A stretch of 64,000 bases of DNA from positions 2,356,001-2,420,000 of the forward strand of contig OY969553.1 of assembly GCA_963700925.1 (NCBI GenBank), given 5' to 3'. Below are positions 8,438 through 16,789 of the stretch, one piece after another (within the stretch, counting starts at the first letter, position 1; each line of letters begins with the position of its first letter). Source of the stretch: CAWJMD01 sp963700925 (GTDB taxonomy: Bacteria; Actinomycetota; Actinomycetes; Actinomycetales; CAWJMD01). The notes beneath the pieces were generated by a model. It searched no databases. It worked only from the letters and a program-made list of their open reading frames with translations, and was not told the origin of the DNA. Made by a program: the position numbers and the translations under genes.

Positions 8438-9322
8438 TTAGTGATGGCCAGAGGCCGCGGACAGCCGTAGTTCTCTGCGGACGACCGGTAGGGCCTTCTT
8501 CCAGTGAGGGCCGGTGGGGACCCGGTTGACCAGGGACAGTCGGGGTCCCCCGAAACGGGGGGTCGCGAACTCCTTGTCGCTGTCCGAGAGGTAGGCGCGA
8601 AGGAGGGACCGAGGAAGCACCACCGGGTGACCGAGCAGTCGCCCGAGCCGCACTGCGGCCTCGGCGGTGGCGGCCCTGAGTGGGGTCGCCCCTAGGCCGA
8701 CGACCCGCCGGTCGAGCTCCTCGCCGGAGTGGTCGATGGTGTATGTGACGACGGTTCTCCCGGTGAAGTGCCGTCTATCCGTTGAGCGCAGGTCACAGGA
8801 GGCCGGAACAAGGATCCCGATCCGATCCATTCCGACGACTTGGCTGGTCACTCCCCGGGGCAGTTCCATCTGCCCGGCGATCGCGACGAATGCGGCATCC
8901 AGCTCACCCTCGGCGACCGACTCGACGAGTCTTGGTCCGTGGTCGACGACCTGGGTGGTGCGGATGTGGGGCATGGCGACGTGCAGCGCGGGGAACAGCA
9001 GCATGGCAAGACTGGAGATGGTTCCTACCGAGATGGTCTCGGACTGGGCCGCCGTGCGGCTGTGTTCGAAGACTCGCTCCAGGTGGCCCAGGATGTGCCG
9101 CGCCTCCGAGACCATCTGGTGGCCTGCGGACGTGGGGCGTGCGCCCGTGGTGTCCCGGTCGAACAGGCGCACCCCGCACCGTCGTTCCAATGAGGCCAGT
9201 CGGTGACTGGCCGAGGGCTGGGCAACCAAGAGCTCCCTCGCCGCTGCGCCCACCGAACCGTGCCGTGCGATGGCGACGACAAGCCGCAGGTCACTCACTT
9301 CTGGATATGAGTCCATAGACAC
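8438..9322 (-). CDS. LysR-family transcriptional regulator
   Basis: 294 residues from ATG 9322 (ATG 9316 also possible). The N-terminal helix-turn-helix is typical (LRLVVAIARHGSVGAAAREL, then QPSASHRLASLERRCGVRLF). From residue ~95 it is a periplasmic-binding-like effector domain (ISVGTISSLAMLLFPALHVA). It is divergent from an MFS transporter with only 63 bp between them, so it very likely regulates that exporter/importer and itself. The ligand is unknown. The gene ends just after the oxidoreductase relic on the other strand. Confidence 0.9.
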   Translation of the reverse strand: MSMDSYPEVSDLRLVVAIARHGSVGAAARELLVAQPSASHRLASLERRCGVRLFDRDTTGARPTSAGHQMVSEARHILGHLERVFEHSRTAAQSETISVGTISSLAMLLFPALHVAMPHIRTTQVVDHGPRLVESVAEGELDAAFVAIAGQMELPRGVTSQVVGMDRIGILVPASCDLRSTDRRHFTGRTVVTYTIDHSGEELDRRVVGLGATPLRAATAEAAVRLGRLLGHPVVLPRSLLRAYLSDSDKEFATPRFGGPRLSLVNRVPTGPHWKKALPVVRRELRLSAASGHH

Positions 9323-9385
9323 AGACTATCGGGGGTACCCAGAAACCAGGCACTACCGGCTCACCTGCTCAGGCAACACCCTGGA

Positions 9386-10705
9386 GTGGTGAGAAGAGAC
9401 ATGCTGCGCATCCTGATAGCGACCTTCATCAGCTGGACGGGACTGCGGCTCACGGAGGTCGCTCTGCCCTTGATCGCCTTGCAGCAGACTGGCTCGGTCT
9501 GGGCCATGGGGCTGGTCGCGGGATCGTCGGGCATCGCTCTCCTGACGTCGCCGTGGTGGGCAGCTCGGCTCCGCCATCGGCTGACGTCCGGGCCGGCGCT
9601 GGCCCTGGTGCTGGGCGCGCAGGCGCTCGGACATCTCATCGTCGCCGTCGCGGCAGCACTGGACGCCATCACCGTCGTCTACCTGTGCCTCAGCGGTCTG
9701 CTGGTCGGTGCGGCCACTGCAGTGGGCGGCCCAGCGACCCGCGCGGCTCTGGCCGACCTGGGAGACCGGGTCGGGCCAGGTGTCGCTGTTCGCGCGTTGG
9801 CCTGTCAGGACCTCGCGCACCGGCTCAGCATGGTGGTCAGCCCGCCGGTGGCCGCCTGGGTCGTCACCCAGCACGGCGCCATGCCGCTGATGTGGGCGGA
9901 CGCGATCGCCGTCGCCATGGCGGCGCTGGTCGTCGTGGGAGTCGGGCACTACGGCCTGCGGACCAGCGGAACGAAGGCCGTCCAGCGCCCGGCGAGAGAG
10001 GTCCTGCGCGCCCACCCCGTGGTCGCCCGCGGGCTGATCATGGCTGGGGTCGGCTGGTTCTGGTGGTTCGCCTTCGCGCTGGGGCTGGCCATCCTCGGTG
10101 TCGAGACCGGGCGGCCCGGGCAGCTCGTCGCAGCCGGGATGGCCGGATACGGCATCGGTTCCCTTGCCGGTTCGATGACGACACCACTGATCGTGACCCG
10201 GCTGCCGCGGGTGCCGACGATGGTTACCGCGTGGATCCTGCTGGGTGCGACCTTCATGTCTTTGCCCTGGCTCGACGGCTCGTTGTTGGTTCTGGCTCTG
10301 GTGTGCGCCGCCGGCGGGTTCGTGACACCGCTGGGCCACGCCGTCCTCAACGCCCTGATCATCGAGCACACCAGCGGCCCGGATCGGCGAACCGCCTTCG
10401 CCACGCAACAGGTCGCTTCAAGCGGTGGAGCGTCGGTCGGCATGCTCAGTGGCGGGGCGGTGATAGCGGTGCTCGGCGCGGAGACCACCATGCACGTCGC
10501 CGGGCTGGTTCTGATCCTCCTGCCGATCCTTCTCGTCGCGCGAGCTTGGTCGTCATCCAAGGATCGAGACGCTCGACGAACTCCAGCTGACGTCGGCCTG
10601 GCCGAAGGCCGCGCCACGGGCGAGGTGGGATACGTCCGCACGGCTGGGGCGGCTTCACGAGGGCTCGTCCCGAGGCAGCCTGAGGCGCGGAACGCAGCGC
10701 CCTGA
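9386..10705 (+). CDS. MFS transporter
   Basis: 439 residues with about 11-12 membrane segments (LRILIATFISWTGLRLTEVA first; late helices around TPLGHAVLNALIIEHTSG and LVLILLPILLVA). The last ~45 residues are hydrophilic. Resembles MFS_1/MFS_3-type permeases of the enterobactin-exporter kind, but no substrate motif is visible. GTG 9386 is the longest start; GTG 9389 or ATG 9401 (purine-rich GAGAAGAG directly before it) are alternatives. Divergent from the LysR gene, which probably controls it. Confidence 0.82.
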   Translation: MVRRDMLRILIATFISWTGLRLTEVALPLIALQQTGSVWAMGLVAGSSGIALLTSPWWAARLRHRLTSGPALALVLGAQALGHLIVAVAAALDAITVVYLCLSGLLVGAATAVGGPATRAALADLGDRVGPGVAVRALACQDLAHRLSMVVSPPVAAWVVTQHGAMPLMWADAIAVAMAALVVVGVGHYGLRTSGTKAVQRPAREVLRAHPVVARGLIMAGVGWFWWFAFALGLAILGVETGRPGQLVAAGMAGYGIGSLAGSMTTPLIVTRLPRVPTMVTAWILLGATFMSLPWLDGSLLVLALVCAAGGFVTPLGHAVLNALIIEHTSGPDRRTAFATQQVASSGGASVGMLSGGAVIAVLGAETTMHVAGLVLILLPILLVARAWSSSKDRDARRTPADVGLAEGRATGEVGYVRTAGAASRGLVPRQPEARNAAP

Positions 10706-10810
10706 GGCGGCCCTCTAACCCGAAAATAAGTTTGAGGTTGGAACTGGAACAAATTCTGATAGTGTCGTCGCCGACGCCGATCCAACCAACGAGTGAAGGT
10801 GCCGCCGCCG

Positions 10811-12160
10811 ATGACGTCGACTCTGAGCCGAGCTCTGGCGAACTACCCCAACCGGTTCGATCCCGCCGCGCTGTCCGAGTTGCCTGAGCGGCAGCAGGAG
10901 CTGATCCGGCGCAGGGACCGCGTGCTGGGTCCGGGTTACACGCTGATCTACCGGGAGCCGGTGGAGTTCGTCTCCGGGCGCGGAGCGCACCTGTTCGACC
11001 GCGACGGGAACGACTACCTGGACGCCTACAACAACGTGCCGTGCGTGGGGCACGCGCACCCGCACGTGGTGGAGGCGGTGGCCCGACAGATTGCGGCGGT
11101 CAACACGAACACCCGCTACCTGCAGGAGTCGCTGGTCGACTACGCCGAGCGGCTGTTGGCCACCTTTCCCAGCGAGCTGTCCAAGCTGAGCCTGGCCTGC
11201 TCGGGTTCGGAGGCCAACGACCTGGCGATCCGGGTGGCCCGCCACCACACCGGCGCTGAGGGCATCATCGTGACCCGGCGTGCCTACCACGGCATCACGC
11301 GTGAGGTCGCCAGCTTCTCCCCCCACCTGGGCGAGGGTTCGCCGCTTGGACCCAACGTCCGCCTGATCGATCCCCCCGACCCCCGACTGGCGCCACCCGG
11401 CACCAGCCTGGTTGAGCACATGCGCAGCCAGGTCCGGGCCGCGATCGAGAACCTGCACCGCCACGGCTACCGTCTGGCGGCCCTGGTCACCGACTGCGCC
11501 TACACGAGTGACGGTCTCTTCACCGATCCGGTCGGTTACATGCCCGGCGTGGTCGAGGAGGTGCACGCCGCCGGCGGTGTCTACGTCGCCGACGAGGTGC
11601 AGGCCGGGTTCGCCCGCCTCGGAGACACCATGTGGGGTTTCATGCGCCACGACGTGCTGCCCGACATCGTGACCATGGGCAAGCCGATGGGCAACGGCAT
11701 GCCGCTGTCCGGGGTGGTGTTCCGCCCCGAGGTCTGCGAGGACTTCGGCCAGAACGTCCGGTACTTCAACACCTTCGCCGGCAGCTCGATCCCGGTCGCC
11801 GCCGGTGCCGCGGTCCTGGACGTGTTCGAGGCCGAGAACGTCCAGCAACGGGTCATCGACAACGGCCACGCCCTGCGCACCGGCCTCCAGCAGATCACCA
11901 GCGAGTCCCCCCACGTCAGCGAGGTCCGCGGCAACGGCCTCTACGTCGGCGTCGAGATCGTCACCGACCGCGATACCGACCACCCCGACCGCACCCGCGC
12001 CGATCACGTCATCACCGACCTGCGCAACCACCGCATCCTCATCAGCGGCTCCGGGGAGGACGCCAACATCCTCAAGATCCGACCCCCGCTGGCCTTCGAC
12101 GCCGCTGACGTCACCCGATTCCTCGAGACCTTCGCCAAGGTCGCCGACATCCACCTGTAG
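10811..12160 (+). CDS. Class III PLP aminotransferase or phospho-lyase
   Basis: 449 residues from ATG 10811 (GAAGGT upstream; the in-frame GTG at 10793 is less likely). Class III fold: YLDAYNNVPCVGHAHPHVVE, the glycine-rich GSEAND region, DEVQAGFARLG for the PLP ring, and TMGKPMGNGMPLSG with the Schiff-base Lys near residue 290. Class III members transaminate omega-amino groups, but the YNNVPCVGHAHPHV and THAG-type features also fit the ethanolamine-phosphate/phosphohydroxylysine phospho-lyase branch. The next gene is an APH-type kinase, the usual partner of those phospho-lyases, and this favours phospho-lyase activity. That is an inference from context. First gene of a four-gene operon with kinase, HAD-II and ROK-like regulator. 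Confidence 0.85.
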   Translation: MTSTLSRALANYPNRFDPAALSELPERQQELIRRRDRVLGPGYTLIYREPVEFVSGRGAHLFDRDGNDYLDAYNNVPCVGHAHPHVVEAVARQIAAVNTNTRYLQESLVDYAERLLATFPSELSKLSLACSGSEANDLAIRVARHHTGAEGIIVTRRAYHGITREVASFSPHLGEGSPLGPNVRLIDPPDPRLAPPGTSLVEHMRSQVRAAIENLHRHGYRLAALVTDCAYTSDGLFTDPVGYMPGVVEEVHAAGGVYVADEVQAGFARLGDTMWGFMRHDVLPDIVTMGKPMGNGMPLSGVVFRPEVCEDFGQNVRYFNTFAGSSIPVAAGAAVLDVFEAENVQQRVIDNGHALRTGLQQITSESPHVSEVRGNGLYVGVEIVTDRDTDHPDRTRADHVITDLRNHRILISGSGEDANILKIRPPLAFDAADVTRFLETFAKVADIHL

Positions 12161-12179
12161 GGGCGCCGAAGGGACCGAC

Positions 12180-13298
12180 ATGAACACCTCAGCGGCAACG
12201 ACGCTCGCTCAACGGCTCTTCGAGGAAAGCGGCCTGGCGTCGTCCTACCAGACCATCGACGTGGACCTGGTGGGCGCGCTCCTCGCCCAGCACTTCCAGC
12301 TCGGCGGGCGGCTCGAGCGGCTTGCGACGGAGAAGGATGACACGTTCAGGCTTCACGCTGGCGCAGGCGACTACCTGGTGAAGATCTCACCACCCGGTGA
12401 GCCGCAGGCGGTTGTCGCGTTGCAGACGGCCGCCATGCGCCATCTCGAGGACGTCGCTCCGGAGCTGCCGGTGCAGCGCGTGAGGCTGACCGTCGACGGG
12501 GACGACAACGTGCCCCTCACGACGGACGAAGGCTGCACCCGGGTCCTGCGAGTGTTCCACTTCATCGACGGTGTGGTCCTGGCCCGTACACCCGCAGGAC
12601 TGGAGCAGCTCGCCCAGGTGGGCCAGATGCTCGGGCGAATCGACCGGGCGCTCGAGTCCTTCGCTCATCCTGCGGCCCAGCGAGGGTTGGTGTGGGACAT
12701 CCAGCACTTCCACAAGCTGACGGAGCTTGTCGACGACACGTCGCAGGCTGAGCACCGTCAGCTCGCCCGAGAGGCGTTCCGGCTGTTCGACAACGCCATC
12801 GTCCCGAGACTGGGCGAGCTCGAGACCCAAGTGATCCACGGCGACTATAGCCCTCACAATGTCGTCGTCGATCCAGGAAGCGACGACTTCGTCACCGGGG
12901 TCATCGACTTCGGTGACGCCGTACGCAGTCCTTTGATCTTTGATCCTGCAGTCTCTGTCGCCAACCTGCTCGGGCGGACGCCGAACCACCCCTGGTGGGA
13001 TGCCTGCGCTTTCATGGCCGGCTACCTCGACACGCGCCCGATCAAGGACTGGGAGGTTCCGCTGCTGCCGGTCGCCGGGGTTGCGCGCCTGACGCTTCGG
13101 GCACTGATCACGAACTGGCGCGCGAAGCGCGTCGTAGAGCGCCGGGACTACCTGCTCGACCACGCCAAGGATGACTGGCTGAACGTCGAGCGAGCGCTGG
13201 CCACACCCTTGGACGGCGTCGTCGCGCACCTCCGAGAATTCAATTCTGATGTACCGGAACCGATGAGCATTCACCCCCCGGTGGAGCCCTCCACATAG
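12180..13298 (+). CDS. APH-family kinase (amino-alcohol kinase-like)
   Basis: 372 residues from ATG 12180, 19 bp after the aminotransferase stop. The kinase catalytic motif is VIHGDYSPHNVVVD (~residue 217-231) and the metal-binding motif is VIDFGDA (~240); both are complete. The family phosphorylates hydroxyl groups of small amines, for example hydroxylysine, ethanolamine, choline, homoserine or aminoglycosides. Placed next to a class III PLP enzyme it most resembles the hydroxylysine/ethanolamine kinase plus phospho-lyase pairing: phosphorylate an amino alcohol, then eliminate phosphate and ammonia to give an aldehyde. The substrate is not determinable from the sequence. Upstream codons in the same frame overlap the aminotransferase and are not part of the gene. 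Confidence 0.85.
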   Translation: MNTSAATTLAQRLFEESGLASSYQTIDVDLVGALLAQHFQLGGRLERLATEKDDTFRLHAGAGDYLVKISPPGEPQAVVALQTAAMRHLEDVAPELPVQRVRLTVDGDDNVPLTTDEGCTRVLRVFHFIDGVVLARTPAGLEQLAQVGQMLGRIDRALESFAHPAAQRGLVWDIQHFHKLTELVDDTSQAEHRQLAREAFRLFDNAIVPRLGELETQVIHGDYSPHNVVVDPGSDDFVTGVIDFGDAVRSPLIFDPAVSVANLLGRTPNHPWWDACAFMAGYLDTRPIKDWEVPLLPVAGVARLTLRALITNWRAKRVVERRDYLLDHAKDDWLNVERALATPLDGVVAHLREFNSDVPEPMSIHPPVEPST

Positions 13299-13311
13299 AA
13301 GAGAGACGCAG

Positions 13312-13980
13312 ATGATCGACTTCGAGCCGAAGTACATCACGTTCGACATGCACGGGACGCTGATCCGCTGGCACCTCAAGGACATGACCCGCGAGCGCCT
13401 GGCGGACGTCGTCCCGGCCGAGCAGATGGACGACTTCCTCAAGAGCTTCCAGTGGCAGCGCTATGACGAGGTCTTGGGCCCCTGGAAGCCCTTCCCCGAC
13501 ATCATCCATGACTCGCTCCGCAAGACCCTCGAGCGCTTCAACCTGCCCTACCGCAAGGCTGACAGCCAGGCCATGGTGGACGCGATCCCTACCTGGGGGC
13601 CTCACCCGGACGTTCCTGAGGCGCTGCGGAAGCTGGCATCGCGCTACCCGCTGGTGATCCTGAGCAACGCGGCCGACGACCAGGTGATGAGCAACGTGGA
13701 GAAGCTCGGCGCACCGTTCCACGCCGTCTTCACCGCCGAGCAGGCCCAGGCCTACAAGCCCCGTTTCCAGGCGTTCGAGTACATGTTCAACCAGCTCGGC
13801 TGCGCCCCTCAAGACCTCATGCACGTCTCCGCCAGTCCCCGCTACGACCTGATGGTCGCCAACGACCTGGGCATCAAGAGCAAGGTCCATGTCAATCGCG
13901 GTCTCGAGCCGAGCACCCCGGGCTACAACTGGTACGAGGTCAATTTCCTCTCCCAGGTGCCCCCGCTGTTCGGCATGTGA
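13312..13980 (+). CDS. HAD hydrolase, haloacid dehalogenase type II-like
   Basis: 222 residues. Motif I is ITFDMHGTL, with the Asp nucleophile but M-H where most type II enzymes have A/C-Y; motif II is LVILSNAA; motif III is the Lys of AYKPRFQAFEYM; motif IV lies in HVSASPRYDLMVANDLG. Type II haloacid dehalogenases hydrolyse C-halogen bonds, but many annotated members are phosphatases or uncharacterised. The close paralog at 25391-26059 has the standard FDCYGTL and shares PTWGPHPDVP, LASRYPLVILSNAAD and APFHAV exactly. Both sit in amine-catabolic operons, so a common step in two pathways is likely. ROK-like gene overlaps its stop (GTGA). Confidence 0.87.
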   Translation: MIDFEPKYITFDMHGTLIRWHLKDMTRERLADVVPAEQMDDFLKSFQWQRYDEVLGPWKPFPDIIHDSLRKTLERFNLPYRKADSQAMVDAIPTWGPHPDVPEALRKLASRYPLVILSNAADDQVMSNVEKLGAPFHAVFTAEQAQAYKPRFQAFEYMFNQLGCAPQDLMHVSASPRYDLMVANDLGIKSKVHVNRGLEPSTPGYNWYEVNFLSQVPPLFGM

Positions 13981-15251
13981 GCAGCGCGAAGCCGGCGGCA
14001 CCCGACAAGCCGGTGGACCACACGGTCCGGCCGGCAACGACCAGCGCGCAGAATCGGCGTCGATATGGTCGCGACGTGACCAGCACCCCCACACCGCGCG
14101 ACTACAACAAGGCCTCGGTCCTTGACGTAGTCCTCTCAGGGGCGCCCTTGACGCGGAACAAGCTCATCGAGCTGACGGGCTTGAGCAAGGCGACGGTGTC
14201 CCGAGCGGTGGAGGAGCTTCGCGGCGACGGCTTCGTCGTCGACGGCGGAGTCGACGCGGTCGTCGGCCGTGGTCGCCGGTCGACCTACCTGGACGTGCCG
14301 GGGACCGCTGGGCACGTGGTCGGCATCAGCTTCGGTGCCCAGACCACGTGCGTCTTCGTCACCGACCTCAGGGGCCGCGAGGTCGAGCACGTGATCGTTC
14401 CCACCCTGGACGAGGACCACGAGGAGGTCGGAAGTGCCGCGCAATGGCTGGTCGACCTGATTGCACGTACCAATGGATCCGCCCAGGGGCCAGTGCGTCA
14501 GATCGTCGCGGCCGTGCCCGGCCGAGTCCGGAACGGCACCGAGATCTTCAGCCCTGCGGGATCACGGAGGATCTTCGCGGGTCCTGCCCTCCAGCGAGCC
14601 ATTGAGGACCTGATCGACGCTCCCGTGATCCTCGAGAGCGACGCCAATGCGTCCTTGCTCGGAATCCTCCGAGAAGACGCCACCGTCGGTGACGCTGCGC
14701 TCTTCACCTTCAGCACCATCCTGAGTTTCGCCAGCTGTTCCGATCACGAGATCGCACGGGGGCGTTCGCCTGCCTTCGGCGACGTGGGCGTGCTCTTCTC
14801 CGGAGTTGACGACGAGCGCCTGGACGGGCTGCTGAGCGCCAGTGGTCTTCTGCGATTCGCTCGCGGACGGGGACTCGACCTGGATCGCATCGACACGCTC
14901 TGGTTGGAGCCGCCCGAAGAAGCATCCCGGGCTGAGGTGCTGGAGGCGTTCACCACGGCCATCGTGACTGCGGTCAGTGCCGTTGCGGTGACGCGGGACC
15001 CGGAATCGGTGTACTTCGCCGGCCGACTGCGTCCACTCGTCGAGGAGGTCCTTCCCGACGTGCGCAGACAGCTTGCGCGGAGCCTTCCGGCGGCCCCGAA
15101 GCTCAACGTCGTGACGCAGGTGCTCGGTCTTTCGGTGGCACGAGGAGCGGCGTACGCGGGCCTGACCATGACCCACAGCCGGCTACGAGACGCCGTGCTC
15201 GAGACCCGTCGCCACCGGCAGCGTACGGAGCAGGCCGCACCCGCCTTCTGA
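13977..15251 (+). CDS. ROK/NagC-like transcriptional regulator
   Basis: 424 residues from GTG 13977, overlapping the HAD stop by four bases; a start further in, such as GTG 14076 before TSTPTPRDYNKASV, is also possible. Residues ~45-100 form a winged helix (VLDVVLSGAPLTRNKLIELT, KATVSRAVEEL). The remainder is an actin-like ROK fold (VVGISFGAQTTCVFVTDLRG, VAAVPGRV, LESDANASLLG). The usual ROK zinc CxCGxxGC motif is missing and the phosphate-1 loop is degenerate, so it is probably a ligand-sensing repressor with no kinase activity. As the last gene of the aminotransferase-kinase-HAD operon it likely controls that operon. Confidence 0.8.
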   Translation: MSSAKPAAPDKPVDHTVRPATTSAQNRRRYGRDVTSTPTPRDYNKASVLDVVLSGAPLTRNKLIELTGLSKATVSRAVEELRGDGFVVDGGVDAVVGRGRRSTYLDVPGTAGHVVGISFGAQTTCVFVTDLRGREVEHVIVPTLDEDHEEVGSAAQWLVDLIARTNGSAQGPVRQIVAAVPGRVRNGTEIFSPAGSRRIFAGPALQRAIEDLIDAPVILESDANASLLGILREDATVGDAALFTFSTILSFASCSDHEIARGRSPAFGDVGVLFSGVDDERLDGLLSASGLLRFARGRGLDLDRIDTLWLEPPEEASRAEVLEAFTTAIVTAVSAVAVTRDPESVYFAGRLRPLVEEVLPDVRRQLARSLPAAPKLNVVTQVLGLSVARGAAYAGLTMTHSRLRDAVLETRRHRQRTEQAAPAF

Positions 15252-15392
15252 AGCGCCACCGACCCACCACGGCCTCACAGTCGAACGTACACAGTGCCCT
15301 GTCCTCGGGTGCGGCCATCGACGCGTGACCTAGTTCTGTTGACGACGTAGGTTGGTCGCCATGTCCAGCGATCAACGCGTCGCCGTCGCGGG

Positions 15393-16730
15393 GTGCGCGC
15401 GCTGACGGGTAGCCGATCGTGGCTTCGCGGGCCTCATGACCGCGAGATCCTGCGCTTGGCGGTGCCTGCGTTCGGCGCCCTCGCGGCAGAACCCTTGTTC
15501 CTGCTGGCTGACGCTGCGATCGTCGGTCGGCTCGGGACCGCCGAGCTGGCGGGGCTGGGTGTCGCCGCCGCGGTCCTGCTCAACGCCATGTACCTGTTCA
15601 TCTTCCTGGCCTTCGGCACGACCGCCGCCGTCGCGCGGCGGCTCGGTGGCGGGGATCTGCGGGGCGCGCTGGCGCAGGGGGTTCATGGCCTGTGGCTGGC
15701 CACGGCCATAGGCGCCGCGATCGCCATCCTTGGCATACCGCTGGCTCCGCTCGTGGTCGAGGCGTTCGGCACCTCGTCCGACGCGACACCCCACGCCGTC
15801 ACCTACCTGCGGATCAGCCTGCTCGGCATGCCGGCGATGCTCGTGGTGCTGACCGCCATGGGGGTGCTGCGCGGCCTCCAGAACACGCGGACACCCCTGC
15901 TGGTGGCCAGCGTCGCCGGACTGGTCAACGTCGCACTGAACCTGGCCCTCGTGCACGGCATCGGCATGGGGATCGCCGGGTCGGCACTCGGGACGGTGAT
16001 TGCTCAGGTAGGTGCAGCGTGCTGGCTGGTCGTCATGGTCGGGCGCCGGGCCGGGGCGCACGGCACGAGACTTCGGCCCGAGGCGGCGGGCATCCGGGAG
16101 GCGGGGACACTGGGCCTCCCTCTGTTCCTGCGGACGATCACGCTGCGCATAGCCCTCCTGGCGACGACCTACGTCGCCACCTCCCAGGGAGACGTCGCGC
16201 TGGCCAGTCACCAGGTGGCGTTCACACTCTGGTCGTTCCTTGCGATCGTGCCGGACAGCCTTGCGGTCGCAGCCCAGGCACTAGTAGGGCGCTACCTCGG
16301 CGCGGGCGACCCCTCAGGTGCTCGCGCCATCGCCCGACGGATGGTGCTCTGGGGCGTCGCCTCGACTTCTGTCCTGGGACTGCTGATGATCGCGCTGCGC
16401 GGGGCGTACATCCCCGTGTTCACCACCGACCTGTCGGTCCGGAACCTGCTCGCGGCCGTCGTCCTCGTGGTCGCTGCGATGCAGCCCCTCGGCGGCGTCG
16501 TGTTCGTGCTGGACGGCGTGCTCATCGGCGCTGGGGACGGCCGCTATCTCGCCTGGGCCGGGGTGGGCACGCTGGTGGTGTTCCTGCCGCTGGCCGCCCT
16601 TGTGATGCTGACCGGGTCCGGGTTGGTCGCGCTGTGGTGGGCGCTGACCGCGTTCCTGGTCGCGCGGCTCGTCACCGTGGTCCGGCGCCAACGATCCGAC
16701 CGGTGGCTGGTCACCGGAGCGGGGCGATGA
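15393..16730 (+). CDS. MATE-family efflux transporter, second DinF-like paralog
   Basis: 445 residues, about 12 membrane segments, with HDREILRLAVPAFGALAAEP, ADAAIVGRLGTAELAGLGV and TYVATSQGDVALASHQVAFT. It is strongly similar to the MATE at 3602-4924 along its whole length. GTG 15393 is the first start in this frame. An ATG at 15361 in another frame reads MSSDQRVAVAGCAR and stops at 15405; one more G in the GGGG run near 15390 would join the two as ...VAGVRALTGSR. The same situation exists at the first MATE gene. No regulator adjoins it other than the ROK-like gene 141 bp upstream. Confidence 0.88.
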   Translation: MRALTGSRSWLRGPHDREILRLAVPAFGALAAEPLFLLADAAIVGRLGTAELAGLGVAAAVLLNAMYLFIFLAFGTTAAVARRLGGGDLRGALAQGVHGLWLATAIGAAIAILGIPLAPLVVEAFGTSSDATPHAVTYLRISLLGMPAMLVVLTAMGVLRGLQNTRTPLLVASVAGLVNVALNLALVHGIGMGIAGSALGTVIAQVGAACWLVVMVGRRAGAHGTRLRPEAAGIREAGTLGLPLFLRTITLRIALLATTYVATSQGDVALASHQVAFTLWSFLAIVPDSLAVAAQALVGRYLGAGDPSGARAIARRMVLWGVASTSVLGLLMIALRGAYIPVFTTDLSVRNLLAAVVLVVAAMQPLGGVVFVLDGVLIGAGDGRYLAWAGVGTLVVFLPLAALVMLTGSGLVALWWALTAFLVARLVTVVRRQRSDRWLVTGAGR

Positions 16731-16789
16731 GAGGGCCGGCCCCGACGTCGACCGTCTCGACAGCCTGCTCGGGCTGTGCGGGGGATCGG

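Noticed and set aside
10715..12187. A 490-codon minus-strand frame opposite the class III PLP gene
   Set aside because: Shadow frame; low-complexity Val/Asp/Gly composition and no domain, while the plus-strand gene has full PLP motifs.
13312..13980. True L-2-haloacid dehalogenase in a haloacid pathway
   Set aside because: No haloacid permease or related genes nearby, and both copies sit with amine oxidases; family-level name kept without the reaction.
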